DNA from: MFD04716-140 sp963703125
Lineage (GTDB): Bacteria; Bacteroidota; Bacteroidia; Flavobacteriales; Flavobacteriaceae
DNA length: 64,000 nucleotides
NCBI GenBank assembly: GCA_963703125.1
Contig: OY969790.1
Span: forward strand, 2,356,001 to 2,420,000
Reading direction: 5' to 3'
Position numbers and translations under genes: made by a program. The stretch's first letter is position 1; every line of letters begins with the position of its first letter. The notes beneath the pieces were generated by a model, which did not search any database, had not been told where the DNA came from, and was given only the letters and a program-made list of their open reading frames with translations. Shown one piece after another: positions 35,497 to 45,569 of this stretch.

Positions 35497-35592
35497 ATCA
35501 ATCCGTTTCTTTCAGAAATACTAACGAAAGAATTTGCCTTTTGGTTTACTTTTGCTTTGAATCACTTAAAATAAGTAGTCACTAAGTCGAAT

Positions 35593-36273
35593 TTAACTTT
35601 TGTCCCTTACCAAAATCTCATCGATCATTCCATATTTTTTGGCTTCGGATGCCTTCATCCAATAATCCCTATCACTATCATCCTGAACTTTTGCCAACGA
35701 CTGCCCTGAATGTTTTGCAATGATTTGGTACAACTCATCTTTCAATTTCAAAATCTCTCTTGCCGTAATTTCAATATCGCTGGCTTGCCCTTGGGCCCCG
35801 CCCATTGGTTGGTGGATCATAACACGGGAATGTGTCAATCCACTTCGCTTTCCCTTTTCACCGGCGCAAAGTATTACAGCGGCCATAGAAGCGGCCATTC
35901 CCGTACAAATTGTGGCTACATCCGGCTTTATAAACTGCATGGTGTCATATATGCCCAGACCGGCATATACACTTCCTCCAGGAGAATTTATATATATCTG
36001 GATATCCTTGGAAGCATCCGCGCTTTCCAAAAACAGCAGTTGGGCCTGAACAATATTGGCAACTTGATCATTGATCGCGGTCCCCATAAAAATAATGCGG
36101 TCCATCATCAAACGCGAAAACACATCCATCGCAATTGCATTCAGTTGTCGCTCCTCAATAATGTTAGGGGTCATATTGGTGGGATACATACTACTCAATA
36201 TCTGATCGTAGTACATGCTATTGATGCCCTGTTGCTTTATGGCGTAATTCTTGAATTCTTTTCCGTAATCCAT
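35593..36273 (-). CDS. clpP: ATP-dependent Clp protease proteolytic subunit ClpP
   Basis: A 226-residue serine protease that forms the ClpP barrel. The catalytic triad is Ser129 (GMAASMAAV), His154 (VMIHQPMGG) and Asp203 (SDRDYWM). The N-terminus is longer than in E. coli ClpP, usual for Bacteroidota. It lies between tig and clpX in the same direction, with a terminator and a -7 box between it and tig. Confidence 0.96.
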   Translation of the reverse strand: MDYGKEFKNYAIKQQGINSMYYDQILSSMYPTNMTPNIIEERQLNAIAMDVFSRLMMDRIIFMGTAINDQVANIVQAQLLFLESADASKDIQIYINSPGGSVYAGLGIYDTMQFIKPDVATICTGMAASMAAVILCAGEKGKRSGLTHSRVMIHQPMGGAQGQASDIEITAREILKLKDELYQIIAKHSGQSLAKVQDDSDRDYWMKASEAKKYGMIDEILVRDKS

Positions 36274-36297
36274 TCGTTTCTATTCGATTTTTAGAGA

Positions 36298-36330
36298 TAA
36301 AAAAGGTGCCGAAAATGTTTTTTCGACACC
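36298..36330 (-). terminator. Terminator between tig and clpP
   Basis: The minus strand has a stem GGTGTCGAAAA / TTTTCGGCACC (one mismatch) followed by TTTTTT. It would stop part of the transcription coming from tig before clpP. Confidence 0.7.
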
Positions 36331-36331
36331 G

Positions 36332-36339
36332 CAAAGATA
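36332..36339 (-). promoter_or_regulatory. Putative -7 box (TATCTTTG) of clpP, abutting the tig terminator
   Basis: A perfect TAnnTTTG match on the minus strand directly before the 5' arm of the tig terminator. Transcription from it would begin inside that arm, so the new transcript could not form the full hairpin and would escape termination. Confidence 0.5.
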
Positions 36340-36402
36340 CTTAATTATTTTTAGCGGTCGCCTACATTAATGTGCCTGGAGAACCTTTAAAAATCAATTT
36401 AT

Positions 36403-37725
36403 TCATCCGTAAACCTCCTTTATAAAACCCTCGTAAGTAACCTCTTTGGATTTAAGGTTGGCCTTCTCTTTGTAAAGATTCAAGAGTTTTTGACTCATTA
36501 ATTGTTCTGACAAACGTTTGACCTCATCTTGGTTCCCTAAAACGCGGGCCGCAATATTTTCCAACTCCTCCTCTTTTGGATTCATTTGCCCAAATTGAGC
36601 CATTTGGGACTTAATGAAGCCTTTTGCAAATTCCTTCAATTCATCAAATTGAATCTGGATATTATTTTCTTTTATTATTTTACCTTCTATAAGTTGATAA
36701 CGAAGGCCTTTTTCGGATTTTGCATATTCTTCACTTGCCTGAGATTCCGTAAGTGGTCGCTCACCCGTCATTTGAATCCATTTTGTAAGAAATTCGGATG
36801 GGAGTTCAAATCTTAGGTTATCAATAAAGTATTCGGTAATGTCATTCAATAATTTCTGATCGGCCTGTTGCTCAAATTGTTTTTCAGAATCTGTCTTAAT
36901 GCGCTCTTTTAGCTCCTTTTCCGATTTGATTACATCCTTGCCAAAAAGTTTGTCGAACAATTCCTGGTCCAGTTTTGCCAGTTCCCTTTGATTGATTTCG
37001 GAAATAGTGTACTCAACCTCAATATTTAATTTTTCAGCTTTTTCCTGGGAAATTCCTAGGGCACTGGAAAGCAAATAATCCTCCTTAAAAAGACCTTTTG
37101 TATTTAACTTTACGGTATCACCTACTTTTTTGCCCAAAAGCTGCTCCAATGCCTTTTTACCTTTGACCTTATCAATTTCAAGAGTAGCCTTATTGTTTAT
37201 TTCATCAGCTTCACTTTTGAATGTGCCAACAATTTCATCGCCTTTTCCCACTTTATCGGTGCTGACCAATTTACCATATTGTTTTTGGATGCGCTCGACC
37301 TGCTCATCAACCATTTTCTTATCGGCAACAATTTTATAATGGGTAATCGGTTTTTTTGTTTTTAGGGAAACGTCAAACTCTGGGGCCAGTCCCAGTTCAA
37401 ACTCAAAGGAAAGTTCTTCGGTATCCCAATTGAAATTGTCCTGATGTTTTGGTAATGGGTTGCCAAGGACATCCAACTTTTCCTCGGTAAGGTATTTGTT
37501 CAGATTGTCTTGTAATAACTTGTTGACCTCATCAACCAATATGGCCTTGCCATATTGCTTTTTAATAAGCCCTATAGGTACTTGACCCTTTCTGAAACCA
37601 GGAATATTGGCTTGCTTTCTATAGTCTTTAAGAATGGTATCAACTTTTTCTTGATAATCGGATTTTGTGATAGCGACTTTCAAGACCGCGTTCAAATCAT
37701 CGATCTGTTCCTTCGTAATATTCAT
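36403..37725 (-). CDS. tig: Trigger factor, ribosome-associated chaperone
   Basis: A 440-residue trigger factor. The ribosome-binding signature is present as NIPGFRKGQVPIGLIKKQYG (residues 39-58, GFRxGxxP). The PPIase-like middle domain is divergent, as is usual in Bacteroidota, and the C-terminal chaperone arms are helical and charged. It is the first gene of the tig-clpP-clpX cluster. Confidence 0.95.
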   Translation of the reverse strand: MNITKEQIDDLNAVLKVAITKSDYQEKVDTILKDYRKQANIPGFRKGQVPIGLIKKQYGKAILVDEVNKLLQDNLNKYLTEEKLDVLGNPLPKHQDNFNWDTEELSFEFELGLAPEFDVSLKTKKPITHYKIVADKKMVDEQVERIQKQYGKLVSTDKVGKGDEIVGTFKSEADEINNKATLEIDKVKGKKALEQLLGKKVGDTVKLNTKGLFKEDYLLSSALGISQEKAEKLNIEVEYTISEINQRELAKLDQELFDKLFGKDVIKSEKELKERIKTDSEKQFEQQADQKLLNDITEYFIDNLRFELPSEFLTKWIQMTGERPLTESQASEEYAKSEKGLRYQLIEGKIIKENNIQIQFDELKEFAKGFIKSQMAQFGQMNPKEEELENIAARVLGNQDEVKRLSEQLMSQKLLNLYKEKANLKSKEVTYEGFIKEVYG

Positions 37726-37755
37726 CAGGTAATTTTATTTTTATAATAAGGGATG

Positions 37756-37763
37756 CAAAAATA
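37756..37763 (-). promoter_or_regulatory. Putative -7 box (TATTTTTG) of tig
   Basis: A perfect TAnnTTTG match on the minus strand, 30 bases before the tig ATG at 37725. Confidence 0.55.
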
Positions 37764-37825
37764 GTACATTTTTAGAAGCCCTACAAGTTTTTGAACATCA
37801 GTGTTTAAGGTATTGCAAAGGGCAT

Positions 37826-38167
37826 TTAATCTTCTTTCAACATCGAAAAAAGAATAGATTGCAAAAAGGATAATAAAAGACTGAAAATAAGTGCCCACCA
37901 AATATTACTGACCCCAAAACCGTCAATGAATTGGTCTGCCAAAAGAATTATTATCGCATTAATGATCAGGAGAAAAAGGCCAAAAGTAATAATGGTAACG
38001 GGCAATGTCAGTATCACCAAAATGGGTTTCACAATTAAATTCAATAGACTAAGTACAACGGCAACTATAATTGCCGTTAGATAGGAATCTACATGTACGC
38101 CCGAAAGTAATTTTGAAAGGAGCACGACGGCCAAGGCACTTAATAATATTCGAATAATAAGCTTCAT
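37826..38167 (-). CDS. Phage_holin_4_2 (PF04020-type) small membrane protein
   Basis: A 113-residue protein made of four hydrophobic helices (IIRILLSALAVVLLSKLL, LTAIIVAVVLSLLNLIV, ILVILTLPVTIITFGLFLLI, WWALIFSLLLSFLQSILF) with the central VKPILVILTLPVTIITFGLF motif of the family. Despite the name, these are chromosomal housekeeping-like membrane proteins of unknown role and do not indicate a phage. It stands alone between tig and the hydrolase-pdxJ pair. Confidence 0.85.
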   Translation of the reverse strand: MKLIIRILLSALAVVLLSKLLSGVHVDSYLTAIIVAVVLSLLNLIVKPILVILTLPVTIITFGLFLLIINAIIILLADQFIDGFGVSNIWWALIFSLLLSFLQSILFSMLKED

Positions 38168-38259
38168 ATTTTTCGGATTTAATTAGTTGATTGTTTTGGT
38201 CGGAAACCCAGTTGTCATAAATGTATAAATTAAATAGCAACAATATTACTTCGAGTTTT

Positions 38260-39030
38260 TTAACTTTTTAAAAAATTAAGTGATTTTTCGAAGAATTGAT
38301 CTGGGTTTTCGGCATGAAGCCAATGACCGGAATTGCTGATAGTTTCCATATATGCCTGTGGAAAGTGACGGTTTATTTCAGGAAGCTCATTCAAGGAAAT
38401 ATAGTCAGACTTTTCTCCTTTTAGAAAAAGTGTCGGACCGTTGTAATGATCTGATACACCAATATTTTCCCCAATTTCGTTCATTTTCTCATTTAGCACC
38501 TCTAAATTGAACCTAAAGGCCAGTTTGTCTTTATCTTTCCAATACAGGCTTTTGAGCAAAAATTGACGCGTTCCCGTGTCCCTTATGTATTTTTGTAATT
38601 CGTTGTCCGCTGCCCCCCTTGTTTTTATTGGATTAAAATTCAATGCCGTAAGCCCTTTCAGGATTTGGTCATGGTGCGGCGGGTAATATTTGGGCCCTAT
38701 ATCCGCCACAATTAATTTTTCCACCAATTCTGGATATAGGCATGCGAAGAACATCACGGTTTTTCCTCCCATGGAGTGTCCGATCAGGGAAACTTTGGGC
38801 AATTGGTGTCCATCAATGTAATCCTTTAGATCATTGGCCAGCAAGTCATAATTGAAATCCTTGGACCAAAAACTTTTCCCGTGATTGCGCTGGTCAATTA
38901 AGTGCACTTGAAATCCATTTTCTGCATAAAGTGCACCCAAAGCTTTCCAATTGTCAAGCATTCCAAGGAAGCCATGGAGTATGAGCAATGGTTTTCCTTC
39001 CCCTAAAATTTTCGAATGCAATAAATCCAT
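38260..39030 (-). CDS. Alpha/beta-fold hydrolase (YbfF-like esterase)
   Basis: A 256-residue serine hydrolase. The oxyanion region is LLILHGFLGMLDNW, the nucleophile elbow SLIGHSMGGKTVMFF (Ser in GHSMG) and the catalytic His NSGHWLHAENP near the C-terminus. It resembles E. coli YbfF esterases. Its ATG overlaps the pdxJ stop (TAATG), so it is translated from the pdxJ transcript. The substrate is not predictable. Confidence 0.88.
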   Translation of the reverse strand: MDLLHSKILGEGKPLLILHGFLGMLDNWKALGALYAENGFQVHLIDQRNHGKSFWSKDFNYDLLANDLKDYIDGHQLPKVSLIGHSMGGKTVMFFACLYPELVEKLIVADIGPKYYPPHHDQILKGLTALNFNPIKTRGAADNELQKYIRDTGTRQFLLKSLYWKDKDKLAFRFNLEVLNEKMNEIGENIGVSDHYNGPTLFLKGEKSDYISLNELPEINRHFPQAYMETISNSGHWLHAENPDQFFEKSLNFLKS

Positions 39031-39746
39031 TATTTCAATTTGTTCAGGTACATATTTACCACATTGTCAAGGCCAAAATATAGAGATTCACAGATCAATG
39101 CGTGCCCAATGGATACTTCCAATAATCCTGGTATTGAATTTTTGAAAAATTCAATGTTGTCCAAACTTAAGTCATGACCCGCATTTACCCCTAAATTCAG
39201 GGAATTTGCCTTCTCCGCCGCCTTAATAAAAGGCTGAACGGCCAAATTTTCAAGCCCCATAGCATAGTTTTTGGCATAACTTTCGGTATAAAGTTCAATA
39301 CGGTCCGTGCCGGTTTCGGCAGCACCTTCGACCATTTTTTCAACGGGATCCACAAAGATCGAGGTTCGTATTCCATTTTTTTGAAACTCCTTGATTACGT
39401 CTATTAAAAAGGACTTGTTTTTTATAGTGTCCCACCCGCTATTTGATGTAATGGCATCTACGGCATCAGGCACCAGTGTAACCTGTGTGGGCCTAACCTC
39501 AAGAACAAGATCTATGAATTTTTCAACAGGATTGCCTTCTATGTTAAATTCGGTCGTAACTATTTTCTTCAGATCGCGGGCGTCCTGATATCTAATATGG
39601 CGTTCATCAGGTCTTGGGTGTATGGTAATCCCCTGTGCGCCAAACGCTTCAATACTCGAGGCAACTTTCAAAATATCAGGGGCATTACCGCCACGTGAAT
39701 TACGTAAAGTGGCAATTTTATTAATATTAACGCTTAATTTGGTCAT
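39030..39746 (-). CDS. pdxJ: Pyridoxine 5'-phosphate synthase
   Basis: A 238-residue TIM-barrel enzyme that condenses 3-amino-2-oxopropyl phosphate with deoxyxylulose 5-phosphate to make pyridoxine 5'-phosphate. Conserved stretches are LSVNINKIATLRNSRGG, GITIHPRPDERHIRYQDARD, VTLVPDAVDAITSNSGW and LGVNAGHDLSLDNI. A -7 box lies 27 bases upstream. It overlaps the hydrolase gene by one base. Confidence 0.96.
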   Translation of the reverse strand: MTKLSVNINKIATLRNSRGGNAPDILKVASSIEAFGAQGITIHPRPDERHIRYQDARDLKKIVTTEFNIEGNPVEKFIDLVLEVRPTQVTLVPDAVDAITSNSGWDTIKNKSFLIDVIKEFQKNGIRTSIFVDPVEKMVEGAAETGTDRIELYTESYAKNYAMGLENLAVQPFIKAAEKANSLNLGVNAGHDLSLDNIEFFKNSIPGLLEVSIGHALICESLYFGLDNVVNMYLNKLK

Positions 39747-39772
39747 AGGTCCAATATCCTTTTAAACAAGTA

Positions 39773-39780
39773 CAAAAATA
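39773..39780 (-). promoter_or_regulatory. Putative -7 box (TATTTTTG) of pdxJ
   Basis: A perfect TAnnTTTG match on the minus strand, 27 bases before the pdxJ ATG, in the divergent gap with the CBS-domain gene. Confidence 0.5.
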
Positions 39781-39837
39781 CAAATAAGGCATGCCTTTTG
39801 ATATTTTTAATTGTTATTTTGCGTTATATTTAAAATC

Positions 39838-40494
39838 ATGGAAATTCAAAAGTTAATAGTTGACAACCTTCCTGTTTATAAAGTAGGGGACCCTATCAAA
39901 AAAGTGGTTCAATTCTTTAAGGACACGACCTTTTCCCATGTGGCTGTAACCGAAAATAATGTCTTCATAGGTGTTTTTGGGGAAGCTGATTTGGAAAACT
40001 TTGAGGGGGTTGGAAAGATTGAGGATTTTAGATACAATTTGGAGACATTTTTTGTTCGTAAGGCTACCAATTGGTTAGATGTTCTGGAAGCTTTTGCCCG
40101 TAATGAGGCAAATCTGTTGCCTGTTTTGGAGGAGAATGGACAATTAATGGGTTATTATGACCTTAGCACCGTTGTTAGGGTCTTTATAGATACACCATTC
40201 TTTACGGAACCCGGGGGCATACTTGTTGTAGCCAAAGGAATAAAGGATTATTCATTTAGCGAAATAGCGCAGATCGTAGAAAGTAATAACGCAAAAATCA
40301 TTGGTGCTTTTATTACTGATGCCCGCAATGACTTGATACAAGTAACGTTAAAGATTAATTCCACCAGTCTCAATGAGGTTACACAGACTTTTAGAAGGTA
40401 TAATTATAGCATCCTTTTCGGGAATACCGAGGACCAGTTTTTAGAAGATCTGAAACAGAGGTCCGATTATTTGGATAAATACCTAAACGTTTAA
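39838..40494 (+). CDS. CBS-domain protein
   Basis: A 218-residue protein from the ATG at 39838 (MEIQKLIVDNLPVYKVGDPI). Two CBS motifs (about 10-60 and 65-125: FSHVAVTENNVFIGVFGEAD, NLLPVLEENGQLMGYYDLST) form a likely adenosine-ligand binding module, and the C-terminal third (YSFSEIAQIVESNNAKIIGA) resembles an ACT-like regulatory fold. Acts presumably in the cytosol as a regulator. It is followed 4 bases later by nadK, so the ligand may be linked to adenylate or NAD status; that is inference. Confidence 0.88.
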   Translation: MEIQKLIVDNLPVYKVGDPIKKVVQFFKDTTFSHVAVTENNVFIGVFGEADLENFEGVGKIEDFRYNLETFFVRKATNWLDVLEAFARNEANLLPVLEENGQLMGYYDLSTVVRVFIDTPFFTEPGGILVVAKGIKDYSFSEIAQIVESNNAKIIGAFITDARNDLIQVTLKINSTSLNEVTQTFRRYNYSILFGNTEDQFLEDLKQRSDYLDKYLNV

Positions 40495-40498
40495 GGCC

Positions 40499-41380
40499 AT
40501 GAAAGTCGCCATCTACGGTCAGACGTATCAAGACGGTGGTCTTGATTATGTTTTGGAATTGTTGGATGAACTTCATAAGGTGGCGGCCGATATATCAATT
40601 GAAGAAGATTTTTACAAGTTGCTAAGGTCAAAAAGACCTACCAATTCCTATGCTACTTTCAGCGAAAATCAAGGATTGGATTCTTCTTTTGATATGTTTG
40701 TGAGTTTTGGAGGAGATGGTACTATTCTTAGGGCTACCACCTTGGTTCGCGATCTTGGTATTCCAATAGTTGGGGTAAATACGGGAAGATTGGGTTTTCT
40801 TTCAACCTTTAAGAAAGAAGATGTTCGTAAAGTTGTTCAAGAATTTGTGAAAGGGGACTATGCCATTGTCGAAAGAAGTTTGGTTACCGTTGGCGCAAAC
40901 AAGCCAATTCCTGAGTTTGGAAGTCTAAATTTTGCCCTTAACGAAGTAACGGTGAGCCGAAAGGATACCACTTCAATGATTACCGTTGAGACCTATTTGA
41001 ATGACGAATACCTGACTTCTTATTGGGCAGATGGACTCATAATTTCTACGCCAACCGGTTCCACTGGTTATTCCTTAAGCTGTGGTGGCCCGGTAATAGT
41101 CCCGACCGCAAAATCACTTGTTTTGACACCCATTGCACCGCATAACCTAAATGCCAGACCGCTCGTAATTTCAGATGATACCACCATAAGATTAAAAGTG
41201 TCAGGTAGGGAAGAAAATCACTTGGTTTCCCTTGATTCTAGGATTGCCTCCATAGAAAATGGCCGTGAAATATGGGTCAAAAAGGCAAGTTTTACTATTA
41301 AAATGGTAGAATACACTTCTGAAAGCTTTCTTAAAACCCTTCGAAACAAATTGTTATGGGGTGAGGATAAGCGCAATTGA
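40499..41380 (+). CDS. nadK: NAD kinase
   Basis: A 293-residue NAD kinase making NADP from NAD and ATP. The GGDGT motif lies in FVSFGGDGTILRATTLV; NTGRLGFLSTF and the conserved STPTGSTGYSLSCGGPVI follow. It is the second gene behind the CBS protein. Confidence 0.97.
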   Translation: MKVAIYGQTYQDGGLDYVLELLDELHKVAADISIEEDFYKLLRSKRPTNSYATFSENQGLDSSFDMFVSFGGDGTILRATTLVRDLGIPIVGVNTGRLGFLSTFKKEDVRKVVQEFVKGDYAIVERSLVTVGANKPIPEFGSLNFALNEVTVSRKDTTSMITVETYLNDEYLTSYWADGLIISTPTGSTGYSLSCGGPVIVPTAKSLVLTPIAPHNLNARPLVISDDTTIRLKVSGREENHLVSLDSRIASIENGREIWVKKASFTIKMVEYTSESFLKTLRNKLLWGEDKRN

Positions 41381-41468
41381 ACCTTACTATAAACAATAAA
41401 TACTCCCAAATACTGTTTATCAACTGAGAACAATAATGTAATAAAAGTGCATAAAGGCACCAAATAGT

Positions 41469-41476
41469 TATATTTG
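41469..41476 (+). promoter_or_regulatory. Putative -7 box (TATATTTG) of the DUF6089-uppS-bamA run
   Basis: A perfect TAnnTTTG match 16 bases before the ATG at 41493. It is the likely main promoter for the closely packed envelope-biogenesis genes that follow. Confidence 0.55.
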
Positions 41477-41492
41477 CAAACTTTTAGATTTT

Positions 41493-42179
41493 ATGAAGAA
41501 GTTTTTAGTGGTATTACTGGTTTTGATTTGTGCCCAAATCAGTGCTCAAACCTATGAAATTGGGGTTTTTGCGGGTGGTGCAAATAATATTGGTGATGTG
41601 GGCAGGACCAATTTTATCCTACCATCCAATGGGGCCTTTGGCGGACTTTTTAAATGGAACAAGAGCAAGAGGTACGCGTGGCGTGCAAGTGCTATTTATG
41701 GCAAGTTTACGGCCGATGACTCAAAGTCGAATATGACATCAAGACAGCAAAGGGGCTATGAGGTTGATAATTCTATTTTAGAAGTATCAGCAGGGTTGGA
41801 ATTTAATTTCGTGGAATATAACCTTCATAAATTGGGTCCCGCCTTTACGCCTTATTTATATACCGGGGTTACCTATTTTAGATATGATTACAATTATATC
41901 AACGCCGGTCAGTTAATTTCCACCAATCAGAGAGATGGATCATTTGCCATACCTATGACCGTTGGGGTCAAGATGCGATTGAACCAATTTTTGGTTGCCG
42001 GTGCCGAAATTGGTGCCAGGTATACTTTTACCGATAATTTAGATGCAAGTAATCCGCAAGGGTCCAATTTTGAACAATTTCAATTCGGGAATATTTTTAG
42101 TGATGATTGGTACGTTTTCTCCGGAGTAACGTTAACTTACACCTTTGGTAGAGTGGTATGTGGAGATTGTTTTGAGTAA
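41493..42179 (+). CDS. DUF6089 outer-membrane beta-barrel protein
   Basis: A 228-residue exported protein (signal peptide to AQISAQ) of alternating beta strands: YEIGVFAGGANNIGDVGRTN, a C-terminal DDWYVFSGVTLTYTFGR and a final CGDC. It matches the DUF6089 family that in flavobacteria regularly precedes uppS and bamA. Location in the outer membrane is inferred from the strand pattern. The gap to uppS is 8 bases. Confidence 0.88.
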   Translation: MKKFLVVLLVLICAQISAQTYEIGVFAGGANNIGDVGRTNFILPSNGAFGGLFKWNKSKRYAWRASAIYGKFTADDSKSNMTSRQQRGYEVDNSILEVSAGLEFNFVEYNLHKLGPAFTPYLYTGVTYFRYDYNYINAGQLISTNQRDGSFAIPMTVGVKMRLNQFLVAGAEIGARYTFTDNLDASNPQGSNFEQFQFGNIFSDDWYVFSGVTLTYTFGRVVCGDCFE

Positions 42180-42187
42180 TGTAATCA

Positions 42188-42928
42188 ATGAACACAGTAG
42201 AAGAGATTAGCAACACGAACCTTCCCAAACACGTGGCCATCATTATGGATGGTAACGGTAGGTGGGCAAAGGAACGGGGAAAACTTCGCGTTTTTGGTCA
42301 TGAGAATGGTGTGCACACAGTGCGCCACACTGTGGAAAGTTGTGTTAAAATGAAATTGAAATTCCTGACGCTTTACACATTTTCAACTGAAAATTGGAAG
42401 CGCCCCAAGCTGGAAGTAGATACTTTAATGAATCTTTTGGTGTCTTCCTTAAGGAAGGAACTGCATATATTTCAAGACAATAATGTTCGATTGAATACCA
42501 TTGGTGATATTTCATTATTGCCTAAAAAGGCCTTTAAGGAATTAAATGAAGTTACCGAAAAGACTTCCAAAAACACAGGCCTTACTTTGACACTTGCCTT
42601 AAACTATGGTGCTAGGGAGGAGCTTAAAACTGCCGTTAGGGCTATCTGTGCCAAAGTTAAAAATAATATAATTTCTCCTGAAAATATTGACGAAACCATT
42701 ATAAATAACCATCTTTACACGCACAATTTGCCAGATGTAGATTTGCTTATCCGCACCAGTGGGGAACATAGGATAAGCAATTTTTTACTTTGGCAGATAG
42801 CTTATGCGGAACTATACTTTATTGATGTATTTTGGCCCGATTTTACAGAGCACCATTTAGTGGAGGCCATTAAAAATTACCAGAACAGAGAACGAAGATT
42901 TGGAAAAACTAGCGAACAACTCAACTAG
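42188..42928 (+). CDS. uppS: Isoprenyl transferase (undecaprenyl diphosphate synthase)
   Basis: A 246-residue cis-prenyltransferase that makes the undecaprenyl carrier for peptidoglycan and surface glycans. Conserved regions are HVAIIMDGNGRWAKERG (catalytic Asp), YTFSTENWKRP, ALNYGAREEL, LLIRTSGEHRISNFLLWQ and WPDF. It lies between DUF6089 and bamA; bamA begins 4 bases after its stop. Confidence 0.97.
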   Translation: MNTVEEISNTNLPKHVAIIMDGNGRWAKERGKLRVFGHENGVHTVRHTVESCVKMKLKFLTLYTFSTENWKRPKLEVDTLMNLLVSSLRKELHIFQDNNVRLNTIGDISLLPKKAFKELNEVTEKTSKNTGLTLTLALNYGAREELKTAVRAICAKVKNNIISPENIDETIINNHLYTHNLPDVDLLIRTSGEHRISNFLLWQIAYAELYFIDVFWPDFTEHHLVEAIKNYQNRERRFGKTSEQLN

Positions 42929-42932
42929 AGAT

Positions 42933-45522
42933 ATGAAAAGGTTCATATCCCTTGAACCTGCAATTACACTACTCCTTTTTTTTATAACATTCTTTTCGGC
43001 CGCGCAGGATGGTTCCTATGAGGATGGCAAAAAATATATTTTGGCGGGCTTGGAAGTAACAGGGCTTCAAAGTTATAATGAACAAACCGTGAAGACATAC
43101 ACAGGTCTGCGAGTCGGTCAGCCCATAACCGTGCCAGGCGATCAGATCAGTGCAGTAATCAATAAACTTTGGGGCTTAGAGCTTTTCAGTGATATAGAAT
43201 TTTATATAACCAATATTGAAGGGGATAATATCTATCTAGAACTTCACATTCTTGAACGCCCTACATTGTCCAATGTAACAATTTATGGTGTAAAGAAGCG
43301 CAAGGTTGATGATATACTCAAGGATACCGATCTTAAAAAAGGAAAGAAAATCACAGAAAGCCTTATTGCCAATACCAAGAACTATCTTCAGAACAAATAT
43401 AAAAAACAGGGCCACCTTAATGTAAATGTCAACATAGCTACAGCTAAGGACACTGTAGGCGATAATAGCCAAAGTATGGTTATAAACATTAAAAAAGGGG
43501 ACAAGGTTAAAATTCATGACATCGTATTTGAGGGAAATGAGCAGCTTACCTCTAGAAAATTGCGCAAGGCCCTAAAAAAGACCAAGCAAAAGAGATTGGG
43601 TCGCTTTTGGAAGAAGTCTAAATTTATTCAGGACGATTATGATAACGATTTAACACTTTTGATCGATAAATATGCCGAAAATGGTTTTAGGGATGCCCGT
43701 ATTTTATCTGACACGATAGTTAAGGTTGATGAAAACAACATTGATATCAGGATAAAGGTTGAAGAGGGAAACAAATATTATTTTGGGGATATTGACTTTG
43801 TGGGCAATACCGTTTACACGGACCGTCAACTTCTAAGGGCTCTCGGAATAAAAAAAGGGGACGTCTATAATGGAGTGGAATTGCGCAAAAGAATTGCGGA
43901 CGATTCAAAACCGGATGCTGAGGACATCACCAATCTATATCAGAATTTTGGCTATTTGTTCTCAAGTATAAATCCGGTCGAAATTTCTGCTGAAAACGAT
44001 ACCATCAATTTCGAGATTAGGATAATTGAAGGAAAAGAAACCTTTTTGAACCATGTGACCATCAATGGGAACGAGCGAACAAATGACCATGTTATTTTCA
44101 GGGAATTGCGAACACGCCCAGGACAGCTATATAATAAATCGGACATCATTCGTAGCATCCGTGAATTGGGACAATTAGGGTTTTTTGATGCGGAACAGAT
44201 AAAACCAGATGTCCAGAATGCCAATCCAAATGAAGGAACGGTAGATATTAACTACAGTTTGGTCGAATCCGGATCTAGTCAGATCGAGTTGCAAGGTGGC
44301 TATGGCGGTGGTGGCTTTATCGGTACCCTGGGACTCTCGTTCAGTAATTTCTCGATCCAAAATATATTAAAGGGTGAATCCTATAAACCGGTGCCAATGG
44401 GCGATGGCCAAAGCTTTGCATTGCGACTTCAGGCAAGTAGGACTTTTAGGGTCTATAGCTTAAATTTTTCCGAACCTTGGCTGGGAGGGGTAAAACCGGT
44501 ACGTTTTAATTTGTCCCTTTCAAGGACACAGCAATTTTCTTACGATTTCCAAACTCGGGACATTGACAAGAACAGTCAATTCTCGATTACCGGTATTTCT
44601 GCGGGCTTGGCCAAGAAAGTGCAATGGCCGGATGATTACTTTATCATTTCCCATTCTTTGGGGTACCAATTATATGATTTTAGAAATTATAGGAGTGGTC
44701 TTTTCAATTTCGGAAATGGCAAATCAAACGCATTTACCTACACCTTGGGCATCAATCGAAATGCCATGGCCGGGGGCCGTATTTTCCCAAGGGGGGGATC
44801 CAATTTTGAGATTACGGCTAAGCTGACACCGCCTTATTCATTGTTTGGAGACAAGGATTTTGGTAGTTTAAAGGATAGAAGTGATGAGCTTACGTTGAAA
44901 AAGGCTAATCAGACAATTTCGTCAAATGAGAGTTTAGAGTTGGAAAAGGTAGATCAGGAACGGTTTAAGTGGTTGGAGTATTATAAATTGAATTTTAAAG
45001 GCGATTGGTACTCAACCCTTGTAGGGGCATCTTGTATTGCGTACCAATGCGGAATTCGGATTCTTGGGCAGCTATAATACTGATGTGGGCGATGTGCCTT
45101 TTGAGCGATTTTTTGTGGGAGGGGATGGTCTTGGTAATTTCACGTTGGATGGTAGGGATGTGATACAGTTGCGCGGTTATGAAAATCAATCGTTGACCCC
45201 GGTGGATCCGCTAACCGGGAGCCAAGAAGGCGGTTTGGTGTACAATAAATTTTCATTGGAACTCCGTTTGCCACTTACATTAAAGCCTTCCGCATCTATT
45301 TATGGGCTCGCATTTTTAGAAGGAGGGAATGCCTTCAACAATTTTCAGGAATTTAATCCGTTTCAGATAAAACGATCGGCAGGTGTGGGGCTACGTATTT
45401 TTATGCCGGCATTTGGTCTATTGGGTATTGATTTTGGATACGGATTTGACAAAGATGCCAATCCAAATTCTACAGGACCCAGTGGATGGCAGACACACTT
45501 CATAATCGGCCAACAGTTTTAA
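42933..45522 (+). CDS. bamA: BamA outer-membrane protein assembly factor (frameshift in the sequence)
   Basis: The core of the beta-barrel assembly machine. From the ATG at 42933 (MKRFISLEP): a signal peptide (to FFSAAQ), five POTRA repeats (for example ITVPGDQISAVINKLWGLEL, GNEQLTSRKLRKALKK), then the barrel (IELQGGYGGGGFIGTLGLSF). An acidic insert lies near residue 660. The frame as read ends at 45077 (GIRILGQL). Removing one G from GGGG at 45024-45027 gives VGHLVLRTNAEFGFLGSYN and continues to the BamA C-terminus (GLLGIDFGYGFD, ending HFIIGQQF). A start at the upstream TTG (42900) would overlap uppS. Confidence 0.94.
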
Positions 45523-45569
45523 TTTAAGAATCGGGGCTATAGCTAAGTACTTCATTTTAAAAGTTTTAG

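Noticed and set aside
37826..38167. Phage holin-named gene as a sign of a prophage
   Set aside because: The family is chromosomal in many phyla; no capsid, lysin, integrase or attachment site is nearby.
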